DNA of 64,000 nt from Williamsia muralis (GTDB taxonomy: Bacteria; Actinomycetota; Actinomycetes; Mycobacteriales; Mycobacteriaceae), in NCBI RefSeq assembly GCF_002735905.1, contig NZ_PEBD01000004.1, positions 62,001 to 126,000 on the forward strand, read 5' to 3'. Positions 26,223 through 36,787 of the stretch are shown here, piece after piece. Below the pieces are notes generated by a model. The model was not told the DNA's origin. It did no database searches and worked only from the letters and a program-made list of their open reading frames with translations. The first letter of the stretch is position 1. The number at the start of each line of letters is the position of its first letter. The position numbers and the translations under genes are program-made.

Positions 26223-28630
26223 GGCCGCACCCCTGCGTCTGCTCGGTACACCTTGACGATGCTGCCGATCGCCGGCCCGAGCTCGGCGTAGACCTGACTG
26301 CCCGGTGAATTGAGCGGCAGCCAGACCACCCGATCGGGCATGTCGACCATGTCCACCGGGAGAGTGATGACCCCGCGGTCCGTGCTGACCGTGACGAGAT
26401 CGTCTGCCGCGAGGCCGTTCTCGACAGCGGTGGCCGCCGACATGCGTGCCACCGGTCGCCGAGCCGTACCCGCGAGGTGGGGCTCACCGTCTTGCAGACG
26501 ACCGGAGTCGAGCAACAAGCGCCAGCCGGTCAGGATGGCCTCGCCACGTCGAACTGTGGGCAGTTCTGCCGCAGACGTGTCGGGTGCCGGGGCGCCGGCA
26601 CCCGACCAGGCTCCGAGACCGGCCAGCTCAGCTCGGGCTCTGCCGGGGTCGGGGAGCCCGAGATCCATACCCATCTGCCGCGCGATTGCATTAAGGACGC
26701 GGAGATCGGGCATCGAGTCGGTGGCGGGCAGTGCGGTTGCGAACGATCGGGGACGCCCCTCCCAGTCCACGAAAGTGCCGCTCTTCTCTACCACCGGTGC
26801 CACCGGGAACACCACGTCGGCGCGATCGGTGACGTCGCTGGTCCGCACTTCCAGACTCACGACGAAAGGTGCGGTGTCCAGTGCGGAGCGTGCGGCGTCA
26901 GGGTCGGGAAGGTCGTCGAGTTCGACACCGCCCACGAGCAGCGCCCCCAGTGACCCACCACCCGCCGCCGCCAGGATCTGACCGGTGTCCAAGCCGGGTT
27001 CCTGCGGCAGATCGAGCCCCCACACGGTTGCGAGCTCTGCGCGGGCCTCGGGGTCGGCCACCGGTCGCCCGCCCGGCAGAAGACCGGGCAGCGCACCGAC
27101 TTCCAGTGCACCACGGTCACCGGCTCTGCGGGGGATCCACGCGAGCCTGGCGCCGGTCGCACGGGAAAGAGCGGCCGCCGCCGACAATGCGCCGCGAACG
27201 GACGCGAGGCGTTCGCCGACGACGATGATGGAGCCGGGCCGGGTGAGGGGAGCCGAGTCGGTCAGCGCGGCGAGTGCGCCGGGTTCGTCACCCGGTACCA
27301 CCGAGATCACCCGGGCCGACAGCTTCTCCAGGCCGCGGCTGCGATAGGGCGCGATGGCCTGCACCACCATTCCCCTGGTGCGCACCGCTTTGCGCAGTCG
27401 GAGGAACACGATCGGCGATTCCTCTTCGGGTTCGAAGCCGGCGAGTAGCACTGAGGGCGCGTTCTCGAGGTCGGTGTAGGTGACGTCCAGGAGCCGCCCG
27501 GCCACGTGGGCCGCCAGGAACTGTGCTTCCTCGACCGAATGGTCGCGGCTACGGAAGTCGATATTGTTGGTGTGCAGCGCTGTTCGAGCGAACTTGGCAT
27601 AGGCATACGCGTCTTCGACCATTGCGCGTCCACCGACGAGAACCCCGGCCCGACCGCGGGCCGCGCGCAGTCCGCGTGCGGCGATGTCCAGCGCATGTGA
27701 CCAGGATGCCGGTACCAACTCACCGTCCGCGTCCCGGATGAGGGGTGTGGTGATGCGATCGCGAGCAGTGGCATAGGTGAAAGCCCATCGGCCTTTGTCG
27801 CAGTTCCACTCTTCGTTCACCTCTGGGTCGTCCCCGGCCAGTCGGCGCATCACCTTGCCCCGCCGATGATCGGTGCGCTGTGCGCACCCGCTTGCGCAGT
27901 GCTCACAGACGCTGGGGCTGGAAACGAGGTCGAACGGCCGGGCGCGGAAGCGATAGGCCGCACCCGTCAGTGCCCCCACCGGACAGATCTGCACGGTGTT
28001 ACCCGAAAAATATGACTCGAATGGTGCGTCTGCCGCGATCCCCACCTGCTGCTGGGCTCCTCGTTCGAGGAGATCGATGAACGGGTCGCCGGCGACTTGT
28101 TCGGAGAACCGGGTGCATCGTGCGCACAGTACGCACCGCTCGCGGTCGAGCAGCACCTCGCTCGACAGTGGAATCGGTTTGGGGAAGGTACGTTTGACCC
28201 CTTCGAAGCGAGACTCCGCCCGCCCGGTGGACATCGCCTGGTTCTGTAGCGGGCACTCACCGCCCTTGTCGCACACCGGGCAGTCCAGCGGGTGGTTGAT
28301 CAGGAGCAGTTCCATCACCCCACGCTGGGCCTTCTCCGCAATCGGCGAGGTGATCTGGGTGCGCACCACCATGCCCTCGGTTGCGGTGGTGGTGCAGGAG
28401 GCGAGAGGTTTTCGTTGGCCCTCCACCTCCACCAGGCATTGCCTGCATGCCCCGACCGGTTCGAGCAGGGGATGGTCGCAGAACCTCGGGATCTGTACGC
28501 CGATCAGTTCAGCGGCGCGAATCACCAAGGTGCCCTTGGGTACGCTGAGCTCCACGCCATCGATGGTGATCGTCACGAGATCGAGGGCCGCCGAGCCCCC
28601 CGACGCCGGGCTGTTGTCGACGGCCGTCAT
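26219..28630 (-). CDS. nuoG: NADH-quinone oxidoreductase subunit G
   Basis: An 803-residue iron-sulfur subunit. The N-terminus carries the [2Fe-2S] ligands ([17 protein letters not shown]), then the HxC type N5 site ([18 protein letters not shown]), [11 protein letters not shown] and ICPVGAL for [4Fe-4S]. Then comes CEHCASGC with a distal Cys in [11 protein letters not shown], consistent with the extra N7 cluster found in only some bacteria. The rest is a molybdopterin-oxidoreductase-like domain without a functional cofactor site, as usual for NuoG. It overlaps nuoF and nuoH by 4 nt each. Confidence 0.97.
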   Translation of the reverse strand: MTAVDNSPASGGSAALDLVTITIDGVELSVPKGTLVIRAAELIGVQIPRFCDHPLLEPVGACRQCLVEVEGQRKPLASCTTTATEGMVVRTQITSPIAEKAQRGVMELLLINHPLDCPVCDKGGECPLQNQAMSTGRAESRFEGVKRTFPKPIPLSSEVLLDRERCVLCARCTRFSEQVAGDPFIDLLERGAQQQVGIAADAPFESYFSGNTVQICPVGALTGAAYRFRARPFDLVSSPSVCEHCASGCAQRTDHRRGKVMRRLAGDDPEVNEEWNCDKGRWAFTYATARDRITTPLIRDADGELVPASWSHALDIAARGLRAARGRAGVLVGGRAMVEDAYAYAKFARTALHTNNIDFRSRDHSVEEAQFLAAHVAGRLLDVTYTDLENAPSVLLAGFEPEEESPIVFLRLRKAVRTRGMVVQAIAPYRSRGLEKLSARVISVVPGDEPGALAALTDSAPLTRPGSIIVVGERLASVRGALSAAAALSRATGARLAWIPRRAGDRGALEVGALPGLLPGGRPVADPEARAELATVWGLDLPQEPGLDTGQILAAAGGGSLGALLVGGVELDDLPDPDAARSALDTAPFVVSLEVRTSDVTDRADVVFPVAPVVEKSGTFVDWEGRPRSFATALPATDSMPDLRVLNAIARQMGMDLGLPDPGRARAELAGLGAWSGAGAPAPDTSAAELPTVRRGEAILTGWRLLLDSGRLQDGEPHLAGTARRPVARMSAATAVENGLAADDLVTVSTDRGVITLPVDMVDMPDRVVWLPLNSPGSQVYAELGPAIGSIVKVYRADAGVRP

Positions 28631-29946
28631 CGCGCACCTGCGTTCATCGGAGCACCTGCTGACGCGAACAGTGTTGCTCGCGCCGGATCGAACGGGCAGC
28701 CGCCGTGTTCGGCATGGGCCACGTACTCGTCACGGAAATATTTGAGAGACGACATGATCGGGCTGGCTGCACCGTCACCGAGAGCGCAGAACGACTTGCC
28801 GAGAATGCTGTCGGAGATGTCGAGGAGTTTGTCGAGGTCGGCTTCGGATCCGTTGCCGTTCTCGAGATCTCGGAGGATCTGCACCAGCCAGTAGGTGCCC
28901 TCGCGGCAGGGAGTGCACTTTCCACACGACTCGTGGGCGTAGAACTCGGTCCACCGCAAAACCGCGCGGACGATGCAGGTGGTCTCGTCGAAGATCTGTA
29001 AGGCCTTGGTGCCCAGCATCGATCCGGCTGCGCTCACGCCTTCGTAGTCCAGGGCGACGTCGAGGTGCTCATCGGTGAAGATCGGGGTGGATGAGCCACC
29101 GGGGGTCCAGAACTTGAGTTGATGCCCGGCGCGAACACCGCCTGCGTAGTCGAGCAGCTCGCGCAGCGTGATGCCCAACGGTGCCTCGTACTGTCCCGGT
29201 TGTGTCACATGGCCGGACAACGAGTACAGGGTGAACCCCGGCGATTTCTCACTCCCCATCGATCGAAACCACTCGTTGCCGTACTGGATGATCGGCGGCA
29301 CGCTGGCGATGGACTCGACATTGTTGACCACGGTGGGGCTGGCGTAGAGGCCCGCGACGGCGGGGAAGGGTGGACGCAGACGAGGTTGTCCGCGGCGCCC
29401 TTCCAGCGAATCGAGCAGCGCGGTCTCCTCACCGCAGATGTAGGCGCCGGCACCGGCGTGCACCACCACGTCGAGATGGAAACCACTGCCGAGGATGTTG
29501 TCGCCGAGATATCCGGCGGCGTATGCCTCGGCGACGGCGTTGTGCAGTCGGCGCAGGACCGGGACCACCTCGCCGCGCACGTAGATGAACGCGTGTGCCG
29601 CGCGAATGGCATACGCGGCGATGATGATCCCCTCGATCAGCACGTGGGGGGTGGCGAGGAGTAGCGGCATGTCCTTGCAGGTACCCGGTTCGGATTCGTC
29701 GGCGTTGACCACGAGGTAGTGGGGTTTGCCGTCGCCCTGGGGAATGAACGACCACTTCATCCCGGTGGGGAACCCGGCTCCTCCCCGTCCTCGCAGGCCC
29801 GACTCCTTGATCGTGGTGATGACCGTGTCGGGTTCCATCGCCAGTGCCTTCGAAAGTGCCTGGTAGCCCTCGTGTTCGAGGTAGGTGTCGAGCGTCCAGG
29901 ACTCGGGCTCGTCCCAGTAGCGGCTCAGGACCGGTGCCAGCGGCAT
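28627..29946 (-). CDS. nuoF: NADH-quinone oxidoreductase subunit F
   Basis: A 439-residue NADH- and FMN-binding subunit. It has the glycine-rich NADH loop [16 protein letters not shown], the FMN segment [43 protein letters not shown], and N3 cluster ligands [12 protein letters not shown] plus the distal Cys in [18 protein letters not shown] lies just upstream of the ATG at 29946, inside the nuoE stop region (1-nt gap). In-frame upstream sequence lies inside nuoE and is not used. Confidence 0.97.
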   Translation of the reverse strand: MPLAPVLSRYWDEPESWTLDTYLEHEGYQALSKALAMEPDTVITTIKESGLRGRGGAGFPTGMKWSFIPQGDGKPHYLVVNADESEPGTCKDMPLLLATPHVLIEGIIIAAYAIRAAHAFIYVRGEVVPVLRRLHNAVAEAYAAGYLGDNILGSGFHLDVVVHAGAGAYICGEETALLDSLEGRRGQPRLRPPFPAVAGLYASPTVVNNVESIASVPPIIQYGNEWFRSMGSEKSPGFTLYSLSGHVTQPGQYEAPLGITLRELLDYAGGVRAGHQLKFWTPGGSSTPIFTDEHLDVALDYEGVSAAGSMLGTKALQIFDETTCIVRAVLRWTEFYAHESCGKCTPCREGTYWLVQILRDLENGNGSEADLDKLLDISDSILGKSFCALGDGAASPIMSSLKYFRDEYVAHAEHGGCPFDPARATLFASAGAPMNAGAR

Positions 29947-29947
29947 C

Positions 29948-30817
29948 TCACACCTCCTTGCTGTCAGTGGTCGCAGTATCGTTGTCTGACTGTGCATTCG
30001 GTGCCGGCGCAGGCTTGTCTGCGGCCGTTTGGGTTGCCTTTGCCTCGTCGGCCTCATTGGTCCGGTCCACGTCGGTAGATCCCTTGTCCGGAACGCCTGA
30101 GTGATCGGAGGCGGGGGCCTCCATACCCCGGTCGCGGGCGATCCGGAGACCGGCGAGACTGGCGTCGCCGGCGCTTCCGGCGGCCGCTGAGGAACCAGGC
30201 CTCAGATCTGGGAATCCCGCCAGGATGCGGGCTGTTTCGCGGAAGGTGCACAGCGGCACACCCCGTGTCGGAGTGACCTGTTCGCCTGAACGCAATGCGT
30301 CAACCAGCTCGCGGCCCGACTCCGGCGTCTGATTGTCGAAGAACTCCCAGTTCACCATCACCACGGGCGCGAAGTCGCACGCCGCATTGCACTCGAGATG
30401 CTCGAGCGTGATCGACCCGTCCGCGGTGGTCCCCCCCGGCGCCACCCCGAGGTGGTCGATGAGGTCGGCCAGGATCGCATCTCCGCCCATGACCGCACAC
30501 AAGGTGTTGGTGCAGACCCCGACCAGGAAATCCCCGGTCGGCCGCCGGCGGTACATCGAGTAGAACGTGGACACCGCGGTCACCTCCGCCGGCGTCAGCT
30601 CGAGAAGCCCTCCGCAGAAGGCGATCCCGGCCGGCGTGATGTACCCGTCCTCGCTCTGGACCAGGTGCAGCAGCGGCAGCAGTGCGGACCGCGCATCGGG
30701 ATATCGGGCGATGATCTCGCGGGCGTCCGGCTCGAGCCGGGCCACCACATCGGCGGGATAGCGCTGCGCCGGCGGCACCGGATCACCGAAGGTGAGGAAG
30801 ACGGGCTCGGCAGTCAT
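29948..30817 (-). CDS. nuoE: NADH-quinone oxidoreductase subunit E with long C-terminal tail
   Basis: A 289-residue subunit. The thioredoxin-like [2Fe-2S] domain is complete, with N1a ligands in [12 protein letters not shown] and [12 protein letters not shown]. coli NuoE is about 166 residues. Here about 70 extra residues after the domain form a Thr/Ala/Asp/Glu-rich, probably disordered tail ([19 protein letters not shown]...). The Met at 30817 overlaps the nuoD stop by 4 nt and gives the normal N-terminus [16 protein letters not shown]. Confidence 0.96.
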   Translation of the reverse strand: MTAEPVFLTFGDPVPPAQRYPADVVARLEPDAREIIARYPDARSALLPLLHLVQSEDGYITPAGIAFCGGLLELTPAEVTAVSTFYSMYRRRPTGDFLVGVCTNTLCAVMGGDAILADLIDHLGVAPGGTTADGSITLEHLECNAACDFAPVVMVNWEFFDNQTPESGRELVDALRSGEQVTPTRGVPLCTFRETARILAGFPDLRPGSSAAAGSAGDASLAGLRIARDRGMEAPASDHSGVPDKGSTDVDRTNEADEAKATQTAADKPAPAPNAQSDNDTATTDSKEV

Positions 30818-32121
30818 CGGTCCACGCCGCCCATCACAGGGTCGATGCTCGCGACCGCAGCGATCACGTCCGAGATCATCCCGCCCTCGCACATGGCAGC
30901 CACCGCTTGCAGATTGGTGAAGGAGGGGTCGCGGAAGTGCACCCGGTACGGTCGGGTCCCGCCGTCACTGACCATGTGCACACCCAACTCGCCCCTAGGC
31001 GATTCGACCGACACGTACACCTGGCCCGGCGGCACCCGCATGCCCTCCGTGACCAATTTGAAGTGGTGGATGAGCCCCTCCATCGACGAGCCCATGATCT
31101 CGGCGATGTGTTCGCGTGAATTGCCCAACCCGTCGCTGCCAACGACAAGATCGGCAGGCCACGCGATCTTCTTGTCCTCCACCATGATCGGGCCGGGGCG
31201 CAATCGGTCGAGGCATTGCTCGACGATCTTCAGGGACTCCTTCATCTCCTTGACACGAATCAGATAGCGACCGTAGGAATCGCATGCCACATCGGTGATC
31301 ACGTCGAACTCATAGTTCTCGTAACCGCAGTACGGCGCAGACCGTCGGAGGTCGTGCGCCAGACCGGTCGCACGGAGAATGGGGCCGGTGACCCCCAACG
31401 CCATACAGCCGGTGAGGTCCAGGTAGCCGATCCCCTGTGTGCGCGCCTTCCAGATGTAGTTCTCGCTCAACAGGCCTTCCATGTCCCGCAGCCGCCCGGG
31501 GAGCACCTCGAGAACTTCGCCGATCTTCGCCGCCGTCCCGTCGGGCAGATCTTGAGCCAGCCCACCCGGCCGGATGAAGGCGTGGTTCATCCGCAATCCG
31601 GTGATCATCTCGAAGATGTCGAGGATCAGTTCGCGCTCGCGAAAACCGAACAGCATGGCGGTCACCGCGCCGAGTTCCATGCCGCCGGTCGCCAGCGCGA
31701 CCAGATGCGAGGAGATGCGATTCAACTCCATCAGCAACACCCGGATCACGTTGACCCGTTCCGGTATCTGATCGGTGATGTCGAGGAGCTTCTCCACGCC
31801 CAGGCAGTAGGCGGTTTCGTTGAAGAACGGCGACAGGTAGTCCATCCGGGTCACGAACGTGACACCTTGCGTCCAGTTGCGGAACTCCAGGTTCTTCTCG
31901 ATGCCGGTGTGGAGGTATCCGATTCCGCAGCGGGCCTCGGTGACGGTTTCCCCCTCGAGTACCAGGATCAACCGCAGCACCCCGTGAGTCGAGGGATGCT
32001 GCGGTCCCATGTTCACCACGATGCGTTCCTCGCCGGACTCGGCGGCTGAACTCACGATGTGGTCCCAGTCCTGGCCTGTGGCGGTGAACAGGTTGCTGCC
32101 CGTGTCGATGTTGTCGCTCAT
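30814..32121 (-). CDS. nuoD: NADH-quinone oxidoreductase subunit D
   Basis: A 435-residue 49-kDa-type subunit, related to the [NiFe]-hydrogenase large subunit and forming the quinone pocket with NuoB. It has [17 protein letters not shown] near the N-terminus, [27 protein letters not shown] and a C-terminus ending VMGGVDR. It is separate from nuoC, unlike the E. coli fusion. It has a 1-nt overlap with nuoC and 4-nt with nuoE. Confidence 0.97.
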   Translation of the reverse strand: MSDNIDTGSNLFTATGQDWDHIVSSAAESGEERIVVNMGPQHPSTHGVLRLILVLEGETVTEARCGIGYLHTGIEKNLEFRNWTQGVTFVTRMDYLSPFFNETAYCLGVEKLLDITDQIPERVNVIRVLLMELNRISSHLVALATGGMELGAVTAMLFGFRERELILDIFEMITGLRMNHAFIRPGGLAQDLPDGTAAKIGEVLEVLPGRLRDMEGLLSENYIWKARTQGIGYLDLTGCMALGVTGPILRATGLAHDLRRSAPYCGYENYEFDVITDVACDSYGRYLIRVKEMKESLKIVEQCLDRLRPGPIMVEDKKIAWPADLVVGSDGLGNSREHIAEIMGSSMEGLIHHFKLVTEGMRVPPGQVYVSVESPRGELGVHMVSDGGTRPYRVHFRDPSFTNLQAVAAMCEGGMISDVIAAVASIDPVMGGVDR

Positions 32122-32828
32122 CAGTTGTAGGACCTCCGCTGATCAGGCGGCGGTATACGCGCGCCCTTGAACTCCACAGGGATTCCACCAAGGGGGTAGT
32201 CCTTGCGCTGTGGATGTCCCGCCCAGTCGTCCGGCATCTCGATCCGCGTCAGCGACGGGTGGCCGTCGAAGACGATGCCGAAGAAGTCGTAGGTCTCGCG
32301 TTCATGCCAGTCGGTGGTGGGGTAGATCGCGTGGAGCGAAGGGATGTGCGGATCGGCGTCCGGAACGGCGACCTCTAGCCGGACTCGCCGGTTATGGGTG
32401 ATCGACATGAGCGGATAGACGGCGTGGAGTTCGCGGCCGGTCTCGTCGGTGTAGTGCACTCCGCTGACACCCAGGCACAGCTCGAAACGCAACCCCGGGT
32501 CGTCTCGCAGTGTCTGTGCGATCACCGGCAGATGCGCGGGACAGACATGCAGGGTGAGTTCCTCGCGGTAGACCACGATCTTCTCGAGGGCGTCGAGAAT
32601 CTCGACAGGTGTGTCGACCATTTTCAGCGCCTGCCCGAGGGTGTCCACCACCTCGTCGAAGTAGCCACCGTACGGACGAGGAGTGCTGCCCGGCAGGGTG
32701 ATCGGCCGGATGAGGCGGCCGTAACCAGACGTGTCGCCGCTGCCTCGTACGCCGAACAGCCCCCGACGGACACCGATGACCTCGCCGGGAGCGTCGTCGC
32801 GGGAGTGCTCGTCATCGGGCGGCGTCAT
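32121..32828 (-). CDS. nuoC: NADH-quinone oxidoreductase subunit C
   Basis: A 235-residue 30-kDa-type subunit. The signature is [49 protein letters not shown]. The N-terminal approximately 60 residues (to [15 protein letters not shown]) are longer than the E. coli domain and fit the actinobacterial form. It overlaps nuoB by 4 nt. Confidence 0.97.
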   Translation of the reverse strand: MTPPDDEHSRDDAPGEVIGVRRGLFGVRGSGDTSGYGRLIRPITLPGSTPRPYGGYFDEVVDTLGQALKMVDTPVEILDALEKIVVYREELTLHVCPAHLPVIAQTLRDDPGLRFELCLGVSGVHYTDETGRELHAVYPLMSITHNRRVRLEVAVPDADPHIPSLHAIYPTTDWHERETYDFFGIVFDGHPSLTRIEMPDDWAGHPQRKDYPLGGIPVEFKGARIPPPDQRRSYN

Positions 32829-33379
32829 CGCAGCAACCCCTTCATCTCGATGGTGGGGGTGGCGGTGAGTGCTGCGGCCTCAGCAGCTTTGACGGCCTCC
32901 ACCCGGTCGACCCCGAGCGGCATGTCCTGGATCTTCTCGTGCAGCTTGAGAATGGCGTGCAACAGCATCTCGGGCCGCGGCGGGCAGCCGGGTAGGTAGA
33001 TGTCGACCGGCACGACGTGGTCGACGCCCTGCACGATCGCGTAATTGTTGAACATGCCGCCCGATGAAGCGCAAACACCCATGGCCAGAACCCATTTGGG
33101 TTCAGCCATCTGGTCGTAGATCTGCCGGAGCACCGGCGCCATCTTCTGGCTGACCCGGCCGGCGACGATCATCAGGTCGGCCTGCCTCGGCGACGCCCGG
33201 AACGCTTCCATGCCGAACCTGGCGATGTCGAAGCGCCCACCGCTGGTGGCCATCATCTCGATTGCGCAGCAGGCCAATCCGAAGGTGGCCGGCCACAGGG
33301 AACCCTTGCGCATGTATCCGGCGAGACCTTCGACGGTGCTCAGCAGGAACCCGCTCGGCAGCTTCTCTTCGAGTCCCAT
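32825..33379 (-). CDS. nuoB: NADH-quinone oxidoreductase subunit B
   Basis: A 184-residue subunit carrying cluster N2. The tandem cysteines are in [11 protein letters not shown], and the remaining ligands in VCASSGGMF and [15 protein letters not shown]. It starts 37 nt after nuoA. Residues 1-20 resemble the amphipathic N-terminus of bacterial NuoB. Confidence 0.97.
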   Translation of the reverse strand: MGLEEKLPSGFLLSTVEGLAGYMRKGSLWPATFGLACCAIEMMATSGGRFDIARFGMEAFRASPRQADLMIVAGRVSQKMAPVLRQIYDQMAEPKWVLAMGVCASSGGMFNNYAIVQGVDHVVPVDIYLPGCPPRPEMLLHAILKLHEKIQDMPLGVDRVEAVKAAEAAALTATPTIEMKGLLR

Positions 33380-33416
33380 GGTGGTTACTCTCTTTTCGAA
33401 TGTGTCCAGCAGACAA

Positions 33417-33809
33417 TCAATCCCAGCTCAGGCCGCCCCGCCTCCATTCATACGCATAGGCAACCGAGACGTTGAAGATGAACAGCGCCATGGCAATCAA
33501 GCCGAACAAGCCGAGCGAGTCGAAGTAGATCGCCCACGGGTACAGGAAGACGATCTCGATGTCGAAGATGATGAAAAGCATGGCTGTCAGGTAGTACTTC
33601 ACGGGTATCCGCTGACCGGCAGATAGTCCGGCGCTCCCAGAGTCTCTGCCTCGCAGGGGATTCGGAATGGGCTCTATCCCGCATTCATACGCTTCGAGTT
33701 TGGCGCGGTTGTAGCGATGGGGCCCCACCGCCGAGGCGAGCATTGCCGAGAAGACCGCGAAGGCGGCGGCGATGGCACCGAGAACGAGGATCGGCACGTA
33801 GAGATTCAT
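33417..33809 (-). CDS. nuoA: NADH-quinone oxidoreductase subunit A
   Basis: A 130-residue three-helix subunit. Its loop carries [25 protein letters not shown] and a second helix [23 protein letters not shown], both family signatures. AAGGAGG sits 10 nt before the ATG. It is the first gene of the operon nuoA-B-C-D-E-F-G-H-I-J-K-L-M-N, which runs without gaps larger than 37 nt. The 225-bp upstream region contains a CRP/GlxR-like site. Confidence 0.96.
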   Translation of the reverse strand: MNLYVPILVLGAIAAAFAVFSAMLASAVGPHRYNRAKLEAYECGIEPIPNPLRGRDSGSAGLSAGQRIPVKYYLTAMLFIIFDIEIVFLYPWAIYFDSLGLFGLIAMALFIFNVSVAYAYEWRRGGLSWD

Positions 33810-33907
33810 GGCACCGAATCCTCCTTTCCCGCGAGTGGCGGTGGAGCGGCGGTCATCGACCGGGCGGACGAGCAGGCTGTCCGAGGTGCGACCGCACATG
33901 GGCTGTG

Positions 33908-33923
33908 TGTGATCTGAGACACA
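33908..33923. promoter_or_regulatory. CRP/GlxR-like binding site upstream of nuoA
   Basis: TGTGA (33908-33912), six bases, ACACA (33919-33923): one mismatch from the CRP-family consensus TGTGA-N6-TCACA. It is about 100 bp upstream of nuoA. A TAGCGT -10 candidate (minus strand, 33923-33928) directly adjoins the site, which would place a bound CRP protein over the transcription start. CRP/GlxR regulation of respiration is known in this order. Confidence 0.45.
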
Positions 33924-34034
33924 CGCTACTCGTGAGACCTCGGTGCTCGGCAGGGTTCTCGCGGTGACACGGGTTGCCGATTTGTCATCCCAGTTATCTC
34001 GATCGCGCATAAATCCACGCGGGTCAGAGGGGAG

Positions 34035-34451
34035 TCAACGTGAGGGACGCAGGACTTCCACAACGGCCTGGGTGAGGGTGAACGGATCAAGAGGCCGGGG
34101 GACAACCGCTTCTGCCTGCGACCAGTTGGCAAGCCAACTGTCCTCGGCACGGCCGGTGAGAACGACCACGGGAGGGCAGCGGTCCACCTCGTCTTTGAGT
34201 TGTTTGGCGATACCCATGCCGCCCGCGGGAGACGCCTCCCCATCGAGGATGACCAGATCGATGCCGCCCTCGTCCATCCTGGCTTGCACGGCGGGCTGAG
34301 TTGCCACCTCGACATAGGTGAACGGGGCGAGTCCGGAAGGGGGGTGGTCGCCCAGTGCCTCGATGACCTGCCGGCGGGTGGCAGCGTCGCTGCTGTAGAC
34401 CAGAACCCGCAGCACATCAAGACGATTGGAACGCGACGGTGCCTCTGTCAC
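34035..34451 (-). CDS. Orphan receiver-domain protein, degenerate phosphorylation site
   Basis: A 138-residue protein made only of a CheY-like receiver fold. The predicted phosphoacceptor D70 (IDLVILDGEASPAGG) and T99 (VVVLTG) are present. The acidic pair at the first strand is replaced by Y-S-S-D (residues 19-22), and the conserved Lys is R119 (VVPRPLDPF). It may therefore work without standard phosphorylation. There is no DNA-binding domain. It lies 225 bp upstream of nuoA on the same strand, matching the position of the orphan regulator Rv3143 relative to nuo in M. tuberculosis, as I recall. GTG start after TAGCAT-N7 looks leaderless. Confidence 0.8.
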   Translation of the reverse strand: MTEAPSRSNRLDVLRVLVYSSDAATRRQVIEALGDHPPSGLAPFTYVEVATQPAVQARMDEGGIDLVILDGEASPAGGMGIAKQLKDEVDRCPPVVVLTGRAEDSWLANWSQAEAVVPRPLDPFTLTQAVVEVLRPSR

Positions 34452-34478
34452 CAGCCCGATGCTACGCGCCGGGCACCG

Positions 34479-36647
34479 TCAGGAGCGGGCAGTTGATGAA
34501 TCTGCGGGGCCGCTGGCGGTCGCGTCGCCATCGGACCGCGAGGGTGGCGACTGCTTCGGCCCGCCGGGCACGTCGTTCGCCGGCCACCAGAACGCCTTGC
34601 GCTGCAACACTGAGAGGGCAGGCACCAGCGTGGGAGCCATCACAAGCGATGCGAGCAGGACACCGATCGCGACTCCCGCACCGAGCTCCTTCAGGTTGTC
34701 GAGTCCGGTGAGTGTGAGCGAGGCGAAGGTCAGCGCCAAGATTGTGCCCGACGCGGCGACGGTCGGACCGTCGTTGGCGATGGCGATCCGCGCCGCGTCA
34801 GGAGGTGAATGGCCGTCGCGGAACTCCTCTCGCAATCGCTCGGCGAGCAGGATGTTGTAGTCGGTGCCGATTGCGACCACGAACAGATAGAGGACGATCG
34901 GCGTCGAGAAATCAATACCTGCGAGGCCGGCCGCGTGCAGGAAGACGATGACGAGGGCGCCGAGTGTGGCGGCGAAAGTGAGCCCGACGCAGATGAGCAG
35001 ATTGATCGGCGCCAGAACCGACATGAGGAGCAGTCCGAGGATCACACCGACGATCACCACGGCCACCGGGAACACCAGACCGGTGTCGGAACCGAGCTGT
35101 TTGCGCACGTCGACCAAGGTCGACGTCTGTCCGCCGACGTAGACCTCGGCCCCGGGGATCGAATCGTGTGCTGTCTGCCGCACGGGGCCTTCCACCGTGT
35201 CGAGAGCGTCGGTGGTGTACGGACTCTGGGTCAAGATGACGTTGATCAGCGCGGCCGTGCCGTCCTGGCTGATCTTGGGTGGCTGCACCGACGCCACGCC
35301 GGGGACCTTCGCCAGGTTTGCCTCGAGCGTGGCCAACTGGTCCTGCGGGACCGGACCGGGCGTCTTCACGTACACCTGGGTGGGGCTCAGTGCACCCGGA
35401 GGCAGTGAGTCGGCCAGCGTGTCAAACGCCTGCTGAGACGGTGTGTCCGAGGGCATTTCGGCCAGGGTGTCGTAGGTGGCCTTGTATCCGGTGCTGAAGA
35501 CCGCCAGCACTATCAGGCCCGCCACCACCGTGCCGACCACGATGATCGGTCGGCCGCCCACGAATCGGCCGATCCCGGCGAACGGCGAGCGTCTGGGGTC
35601 GTGGCCCGGTCCGAGGGGCCAGAAGAGGTGGCGATGCAAGATGGTGAAAATGGCGGGGATGAGCGTGAGGGCGGTCATCAGCATGACTGCCACAGCGATG
35701 ATCAGACCCGGTGCCAGCGAACTGAGTGAGCCCAGCTTGGCGAGGAACAGCGCGGAGAAGGCCCCGATCACCGTCAGTGCCGACGACGCGACCACGCGAC
35801 CGACAACTCGCGTCGAGAGAATGATCGCCGGATTGTGAGAGTCACCCCGCCGCAACTCCTCCCGGTACCGGAAGAGTAGGAAGACGATGTAGTCGGTGCC
35901 TACACCGAAGAGCACGACCACCAGGATCGCGTCGAGGGTGGTGCTCACCTCGAAGTCGAAAAGGCCTGCGGCCATGGCTGTCACACCACGAACAGCGATG
36001 AAGACCACGCCGATCACGACAATGGGCAGGATAGCGATGATGGGACTGCGGAACACCAGCCCGAGCGTGAGCAGGATGATGACCACCGTCGCAATGGTGA
36101 TGACCTGCTCGGCATCAGCGTAGGCGGCGTTGCTGTCGACGGATATCGCGGCATTGCCGGTGAGACCCGCTGTGAGCCCGGTGCCTTCGAGATCTTTGGT
36201 GGCATCGTCGCGCACATCGGCCACCGCATCGTTGACCGTCTCGTCACCGGGTTGCCCGGCGAAGGTCACCTGGAGCGCGGCAACCTTGCCGTCCGGTGAG
36301 AACGATTGGGGACTACCGATGACGCTCGTGACGCCGGGAATCTTGGAGTCCTGCAACGTTGTTGCCAAACCCAGGGCGGTCTGTTGATCTTGCGGCGTCA
36401 GCGGGGCGCCGTCCGGACGAGATATCACCAGGCTGCCGCCGGCCCCGGCCGTGGCCGGGAAGTACTCGTTCCCCAGTTCCTGGGCGTGGACCGATTCGAA
36501 CGACGATGGCAGGAAGTCTTGCTGATTGTTGCTCGTGCGATCCTCGAGGTTGGGCGAGAACAGGATGATCAATACAGCGATCACCACCCAGCCGGCGATG
36601 AACCGCCACGGATGAGCGACCACCGTGCGGGCGATGACAGCGAACAT
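34479..36647 (-). CDS. MMPL-family RND transporter
   Basis: A 722-residue membrane protein. It has an N-terminal helix (FIAGWVVIAVLIILF), a first extracytoplasmic domain (about 30-190), six helices (about 195-370), a second extracytoplasmic domain and a final helix bundle, i.e. two RND halves. The GTDYIVFLLFRYREELRRGDS and GTDYNILLAERLREEFRDGHS segments are the paired MMPL motifs with the proton-relay Asp-Tyr. Likely role: proton-driven export of a lipid or small molecule. GGAAG precedes the Met at 36647. It is divergent from the crotonase gene and has no MmpS partner next to it. Confidence 0.88.
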   Translation of the reverse strand: MFAVIARTVVAHPWRFIAGWVVIAVLIILFSPNLEDRTSNNQQDFLPSSFESVHAQELGNEYFPATAGAGGSLVISRPDGAPLTPQDQQTALGLATTLQDSKIPGVTSVIGSPQSFSPDGKVAALQVTFAGQPGDETVNDAVADVRDDATKDLEGTGLTAGLTGNAAISVDSNAAYADAEQVITIATVVIILLTLGLVFRSPIIAILPIVVIGVVFIAVRGVTAMAAGLFDFEVSTTLDAILVVVLFGVGTDYIVFLLFRYREELRRGDSHNPAIILSTRVVGRVVASSALTVIGAFSALFLAKLGSLSSLAPGLIIAVAVMLMTALTLIPAIFTILHRHLFWPLGPGHDPRRSPFAGIGRFVGGRPIIVVGTVVAGLIVLAVFSTGYKATYDTLAEMPSDTPSQQAFDTLADSLPPGALSPTQVYVKTPGPVPQDQLATLEANLAKVPGVASVQPPKISQDGTAALINVILTQSPYTTDALDTVEGPVRQTAHDSIPGAEVYVGGQTSTLVDVRKQLGSDTGLVFPVAVVIVGVILGLLLMSVLAPINLLICVGLTFAATLGALVIVFLHAAGLAGIDFSTPIVLYLFVVAIGTDYNILLAERLREEFRDGHSPPDAARIAIANDGPTVAASGTILALTFASLTLTGLDNLKELGAGVAIGVLLASLVMAPTLVPALSVLQRKAFWWPANDVPGGPKQSPPSRSDGDATASGPADSSTARS

Positions 36648-36787
36648 GGAAACTTCCGTCCGAGGGTAGGGCATGTACATGCTCGCTCCGCGTTTCGCGA
36701 TCCTGCTCGGGTGCCGCAAGATGGAGCCCGGGTCGAAGCGGGAAAAGCATATCGCCTGGCGGCGTGCGAAGGGGGAGAATCCATTGC

